A stretch of 9,427 bases of DNA from Dehalococcoidia bacterium (lineage in GTDB: Bacteria; Chloroflexota; Dehalococcoidia; Lucifugimonadales; Lucifugimonadaceae), in assembly GCA_028278465.1 (NCBI GenBank), contig JANQEF010000022.1:1-9427 (forward strand), written 5' to 3'. The stretch's first letter is position 1. Each line of letters begins with the position of its first letter. The notes beneath the pieces were generated by a model that worked only from the letters and a program-made list of their open reading frames with translations, was not told the origin of the DNA and ran no database searches. Positions 6,111 through 9,427 of this stretch are shown here, piece after piece. Both the position numbers and the translations under genes were made by a program.

Positions 6111-7055
6111 CTATCTTCGCGAAGTGCCGCGGCCCTGGTCGAAGTGCGTCTTGAGGCCGGGGTTCTCCACTATGAAGTCTTTCGTGTCCATCACGATGTT
6201 CTCCTGGAGCTGGATGGACAGGCCGCCGTCTATCGGCAGGACGACGCCGGTGATGAACGACGCCTCGTCAGAGCACAGGAACGCGATCCCTGCGGCGATG
6301 TCGTCCGGCACACCGGTCCTGCGCACCGGGTACTGCAGCTCGAACAGCTTGAAGCCGGGCTCGTTGCCGACCTCCCCCCACATCGCCTCGCCACGCTCGG
6401 TAACGATGTGGCCCGGCGCGATTGCGTTGACCGTAATGCCGAGTGGTCCGAAGTCGACCGCCATCTGCCGAGTCAGGCCGATCACCGCCGCCTTGCCAGC
6501 TTCGTAGATGAGGGAGCGAGGCGCCTGCAACAGGCCGTGCACGGACGACAGGTTCACGATGCGGCCGACGTTCATCTTCGGAGCGTCGCCGTGCCGCAGA
6601 CCGGCGCCGGTCCACGACCCCGTGTTGAAACCGGGCGCGGAGCCCGACTCTTCCATCGCGGGCACGCCGTACTTTGCCCCGAGGTAGAGCGCGGTCACGA
6701 GCAGGTCCATGCCTGATCGCCACGACTCTGGCTTGACCTCGACGGCGCTGCCGGCACGGTCATTGCCGCCGCCGTATGCGTTCTGCACCATGATGTCGAG
6801 CCGCCCGAACTCGTGCACGGCCCGCTCGACCATCTCCTTCGCAACCTGTTCTTGCGAGACGTCGCCGGTCATGGCTACGGCTGTTCCACCGGCGTCGGTG
6901 ATGCGTTGCGCGTTCGCTTCGGCGGCATCTTCTTCGACGTCGACGATCAGCACCTTTGCGCCTTCGGTCGCCAGCTTGCGCGCGGTGGCTCCGCCGATGC
7001 CGAGCGCCCCGCCGGTGACTATGGCGCCGCGGCCTGTGAGTCTCTTGTCTGTCAT
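6111..7055 (-). CDS. SDR-family oxidoreductase (classical short-chain dehydrogenase), likely NAD-dependent
   Basis: The protein has 314 residues from ATG 7055-7053. The open frame extends back to 7304, but that extra stretch is low-complexity-like and unrelated to SDRs, so the internal ATG is chosen. The Rossmann fold begins at once: TGGALGIG (residues 14-21) is the cofactor glycine motif, D39 at the end of strand 2 favours NAD(H), and GDV (64-66) contacts adenine. QNAY (91-94) replaces the usual NNAG. Catalytic Ser is at 170/171 (NLSS), and Y184 and K188 form the YxxxK pair; APGHIVTE (213-220) and the C-terminal PIDGGLS (274-280) are typical. Two oddities are visible: the position expected to hold the tetrad Asn appears to be Leu119, and about 20 extra residues (138-160) precede strand 5. 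The family oxidises or reduces alcohols and ketones; the substrate is unknown. It is 51 bases upstream of the sigma gene on the same strand and may share its transcript. Confidence 0.9.
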   Translation of the reverse strand: MTDKRLTGRGAIVTGGALGIGGATARKLATEGAKVLIVDVEEDAAEANAQRITDAGGTAVAMTGDVSQEQVAKEMVERAVHEFGRLDIMVQNAYGGGNDRAGSAVEVKPESWRSGMDLLVTALYLGAKYGVPAMEESGSAPGFNTGSWTGAGLRHGDAPKMNVGRIVNLSSVHGLLQAPRSLIYEAGKAAVIGLTRQMAVDFGPLGITVNAIAPGHIVTERGEAMWGEVGNEPGFKLFELQYPVRRTGVPDDIAAGIAFLCSDEASFITGVVLPIDGGLSIQLQENIVMDTKDFIVENPGLKTHFDQGRGTSRR

Positions 7056-7387
7056 GTGTGGCGTAAAGCTCCGTGGTGTGGTGATGCGTCCGGCTGGTTG
7101 GTGGCCGTGGCGGTCGCAGGATAGCTCAGGTGGTCTGTAGTCGGACGCTGCGTTTGGAGCGGTTTCAGCGACGGCGCTGAGGTTGGCCCGGCACTGAGGC
7201 TGGTGAGGAAATAACCTGTGGAGGCCTGTGATGTGCAAGGCACGCTGGTGGCGCTTCGGATGAAGCACTCTCTGTATGGCCGCTGGCTCAGGTTCCGAGG
7301 TCAACTATCGAACTGCAAATCAGAAAACTGGAAGGTCGTGCCGGACTGCTCGCCCTGCTTACGCTGGCGTTCGTCCTGCGCCTGATC
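7056..7387. other. Divergent spacer between SDR and glycosyltransferase genes
   Basis: This 332-base stretch separates the SDR start from the first conventional start of the glycosyltransferase. Its right end (from about 7307) appears to be coding: the glycosyltransferase frame is open from 7232 and reads a membrane-helix-like N-terminus. On the minus strand, TATCCT at 7123-7118 is a weak -10 candidate for the SDR gene, without a matching -35. I see no RNA gene, repeat array or terminator here. Confidence 0.5.
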
Positions 7388-8623
7388 GTGATGCTGGTCT
7401 CGGGGGCGGGGGAGTCGGACGCCGGCCTGCTGAACCTGGGTGGGGGAGATGGCGGCGGTTACTACGCGCTGGCGCGGTCGATACAGGACGGCAACGGCTT
7501 GTCCGACCCGTTGTTCATGCTGCGTCCGCCCGGGTTGCCGCTGATCGAAGCCGCGCTGTTCGGGGTGACAACGGTCGAAAGCCCCTGGCTGGTCATGTCT
7601 GTCAACCTCGTCGCCTCCACCGCAACGGTGATGGTGACCGTGCTGCTCGCCGAATCGCTCGGGCTGCGAAGGCGGTACGCGCTTGTTGCGGGCTTGATCG
7701 TAACGATCGATCCTGCAAGCGTCTATTACGGTATTACACCGTTGACTGAACCGGTGTTCACTCTGTTGCTAACAACTTTGGCATTTGTGATAGTCAAGTA
7801 TTCTGAGCAAGAAAGTGGAAAAACACGAAGTGTCATCGCCATCAGCTCGGCGATTGGCCTACTGCTAGCCGGCACGATGCTCTTGAAGCCGGTTGCGCTG
7901 GCATTCGTGGTGCTGGTGGTAGTCGCGATGGTGGCGCGACATGGGCGCCGGGCTTACGTCTATTCACCCGTGCTGCTGATACCGGTCGTCGTCTGGGTCG
8001 CCTGGTCTGCCAGCAACCAGAGCCAGTTCGACAACTTCTCCTACAGCAACTCGCTGTCATACAACCTGCTGCTGATAAAGACTCCGACGATCATTCACGC
8101 AGCCGACGGTGAAGACGAGGAGCAGATCCGCAGGGAACTGATCTATGAGCTGGGCGAACGCCGTGGTGTCGAGTACGGCCCGGATGTTGTCCACTACGAC
8201 TTCACCACCGAGGCTGATAGCGCCACGCTGTCTGAGATGAACGCGCTGGCGCTGGACAAGTGGTTGGATTACCCGTCAGCCCACTTCCGAGCCACGGCCA
8301 CGGCGACGTACAGCGTGCTGGTCAACTTCAGGGGTGACAGGTTTTTGAGCATCTTGATGTCACCGCTGAGAATGTTGCTCTATGCCCTGGCTGCCGCTGG
8401 AGTGTTCATTATGTGGCGAAATAGTCGGCGCATTGCCGCTACGCTAACGGCCGCAATTATTACCTATTTCATCCTTGCAAATATATTCTTCCTGGGAGTG
8501 GGCGACCTTCGCCTTGCCGCTCCCGTTTACCCGCTCCTCGCGGTCCTGGCGATGGTCGCCCTGCAGAACTACCTCACAACCCGCCGCTCAGGCCAGCCGC
8601 GCAGCCCGGACTCCACGGACTGA
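7388..8623 (+). CDS. GT-C type polytopic membrane glycosyltransferase (PMT/ArnT/RgtA-like)
   Basis: From GTG 7388 the protein has 411 residues. It is a multi-spanning membrane protein with the layout of PMT/ArnT-like GT-C enzymes, which move sugars from polyprenyl-phosphate carriers to lipid or protein acceptors on the outer face of the membrane. The loop GGGDGGGYYALARSIQDG (18-35) holds the acidic residue and the YY/A-R pattern typical of the first outer loop, followed by RPPGLPLIEA (46-55) and TEPVFTLLL (120-128). Further hydrophobic segments lie near 65-88, 96-115, 120-137, 149-165, 169-183, 192-207, 328-343, 350-369 and 375-395, with a soluble outer stretch at 208-305. The listed start is probably too late: 27 more in-frame residues from 7307, including GLLALLTLAFVLRLIVMLV, would supply the missing first helix, but no ATG, GTG or TTG is available there. 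Acceptor and donor are unknown, and it may stand alone. Confidence 0.8.
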   Translation: MMLVSGAGESDAGLLNLGGGDGGGYYALARSIQDGNGLSDPLFMLRPPGLPLIEAALFGVTTVESPWLVMSVNLVASTATVMVTVLLAESLGLRRRYALVAGLIVTIDPASVYYGITPLTEPVFTLLLTTLAFVIVKYSEQESGKTRSVIAISSAIGLLLAGTMLLKPVALAFVVLVVVAMVARHGRRAYVYSPVLLIPVVVWVAWSASNQSQFDNFSYSNSLSYNLLLIKTPTIIHAADGEDEEQIRRELIYELGERRGVEYGPDVVHYDFTTEADSATLSEMNALALDKWLDYPSAHFRATATATYSVLVNFRGDRFLSILMSPLRMLLYALAAAGVFIMWRNSRRIAATLTAAIITYFILANIFFLGVGDLRLAAPVYPLLAVLAMVALQNYLTTRRSGQPRSPDSTD

Positions 8624-8733
8624 TCGCTAACGCCTCGTTGAAGTCCAACATCGCCCTCGGCCGCGTGGCATCACGCCCGGCGCGGGTGTACTCTCCGCCC
8701 GTCACTCACCTCCATCCCCGGAACTCACACGCC
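8624..8733 (+). other. Short spacer before the amidohydrolase gene
   Basis: Nothing clear is visible here. TACTCT at 8689-8694 is a weak -10-like hexamer and CCCGGCGCGGG at 8673-8683 can form a small GC-rich hairpin, without a T-run. The following start codon has only a poor ribosome binding site (CGGAA at 8719-8723). Confidence 0.2.
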
Positions 8734-9427
8734 ATGCACTTCGACATCCTCATCTCCGGCGGCACAGTCATCGACGGCACCGGCTCACCGGGCGTCCGTG
8801 CCGACATCGGCATCGACGGCAAGAAGATCACCGAGATCGGCAACCTCGAAAGCGCCACCGCTACCCGGGTCATCGACGCCACCGGTCTCACCGTCACACC
8901 CGGCTTCATCGACGTCCACGCTCACTCTGACGGCGCTCTCCTGGCGGACGGCCAGCACGCCAACGGCATCCGTCAGGGGATCACTACCGAGATCATCGCT
9001 CCCGACGGCCTCACTCTGGCGCCGCTCTCCGCCGAGAACTACCCGATGTACCGCTGGTATCTCTCCGGCATCCTCGGACTGCCGCCGGAAGACCTCGACA
9101 TGTCGAGCATCGAGGCGGCGCGGGCCAACTATCACCACAAGACCAGCTGCAACGTGGCGACATTCGCCGGCCACGGTCCAGTGCGCCTGGAAGCGGTCGG
9201 CTTCGAAGACGTGCCGCTCACCGGCGCTGCGCTCGACCGGGCGAAAGGCATTCTGCAAGAGGCACTCGAGCAGGGCGCCTGCGGCTTCGCGACCGGCCTC
9301 TCCTACTACCCGCAGTCTTACTCCACGACTGAAGAACTGGTTGAGCTGTGCAAAGTGGTCGCACGTTTCGACCTGCCGCTCTCGATCCACCTGCGAAACC
9401 ACAATGTCGAGCGCGCCCCGACTGGCG
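8734..9427 (+). CDS. N-acyl-D-amino-acid deacylase-like amidohydrolase (3' partial)
   Basis: The frame is open from ATG 8734 to the window edge, 231 codons, roughly the first 45% of a family member of about 500 residues. It opens with the amidohydrolase small-domain signature FDILISGGTVIDGTGSPG (3-20), then PGFIDVHAHSD (56-66), in which H62 and H64 are the first metal ligands. Further landmarks are QGITTEIIAPDG (81-92), FAGHGPVR (144-151), FATGLSYYPQSYSTTEEL (185-202) and LSIHLRN (216-222) with H219, all in the order and spacing of D-aminoacylases, which hydrolyse N-acyl-D-amino acids in the cytoplasm. The D-aminoacylase metal ligand Cys (NCG motif, Cys96 in the Alcaligenes enzyme) is replaced by Asp91 in APDG, so the metal site or substrate may differ from the type enzyme. 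Dihydroorotase- or dipeptidase-like activity is possible. The second half, with the catalytic Asp, lies outside the window. Confidence 0.88.
   Translation, partial: MHFDILISGGTVIDGTGSPGVRADIGIDGKKITEIGNLESATATRVIDATGLTVTPGFIDVHAHSDGALLADGQHANGIRQGITTEIIAPDGLTLAPLSAENYPMYRWYLSGILGLPPEDLDMSSIEAARANYHHKTSCNVATFAGHGPVRLEAVGFEDVPLTGAALDRAKGILQEALEQGACGFATGLSYYPQSYSTTEELVELCKVVARFDLPLSIHLRNHNVERAPTG

Noticed and set aside
7056..7304. N-terminal 83-residue extension of the SDR gene
   Set aside because: The extension looks non-coding in composition, and the SDR fold begins immediately after the ATG at 7055.
8785..9402. Minus-strand 205-residue open frame at the right end
   Set aside because: It is antisense to the clearly recognisable amidohydrolase and has no motif of its own.

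Overview
This is a GC-rich bacterial window. It carries seven full-length genes and two genes cut by the window edges. The mix is an enolase-superfamily sugar-acid dehydratase, an SDR dehydrogenase, a D-aminoacylase-type amidohydrolase, an unusual selenoprotein and an ECF sigma/anti-sigma pair. It resembles uncultivated marine Chloroflexota (SAR202/Dehalococcoidia-like) or a similar environmental bacterium with many degradative paralogues. That placement is an inference from gene content and base composition; there is no rRNA or other phylogenetic marker here.

Layout. At 1-1228 (+) is a mandelate racemase/ManD-like gene missing its first residues. It converges on, and overlaps by 4 bases, a secreted beta-propeller-like protein (1225-2280, -). 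A 148-base divergent spacer follows, then a two-gene + strand unit: a 350-residue conserved protein of unknown function (2429-3481) and a UGSC-family selenoprotein (3549-4085). After a short convergent spacer comes a minus-strand block in transcription order SDR dehydrogenase (7055-6111), ECF sigma factor (6059-5445) and membrane-anchored anti-sigma-like protein (5440-4160). On the + strand are a GT-C type membrane glycosyltransferase (about 7307/7388-8623) and a D-aminoacylase-like amidohydrolase that runs off the right edge (8734 onward).

The main point of interest is 3549-4085. A conventional gene call stops at the TGA at 3834-3836, but the same frame continues directly into U-G-S-C-S-S-C and then a typical C-terminal half. 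A stem-loop with the geometry of a bacterial SECIS element lies just downstream of the TGA. The gene should be read as one 178-residue selenoprotein with Sec at residue 96. Its Sec motif and the sequence after it resemble, from memory, the Sec region of the glycine/betaine/proline reductase B subunits (GrdB/PrdB). This suggests a small reductase that attacks its substrate directly, working with the protein encoded just upstream. The substrate is unknown.

The sigma/anti-sigma pair is tightly coupled (4-base gap). The anti-sigma lacks the usual zinc-binding motif and carries a large extracytoplasmic domain, so it is probably a sensor of an envelope or external signal. Nothing in the window shows what its regulon is.
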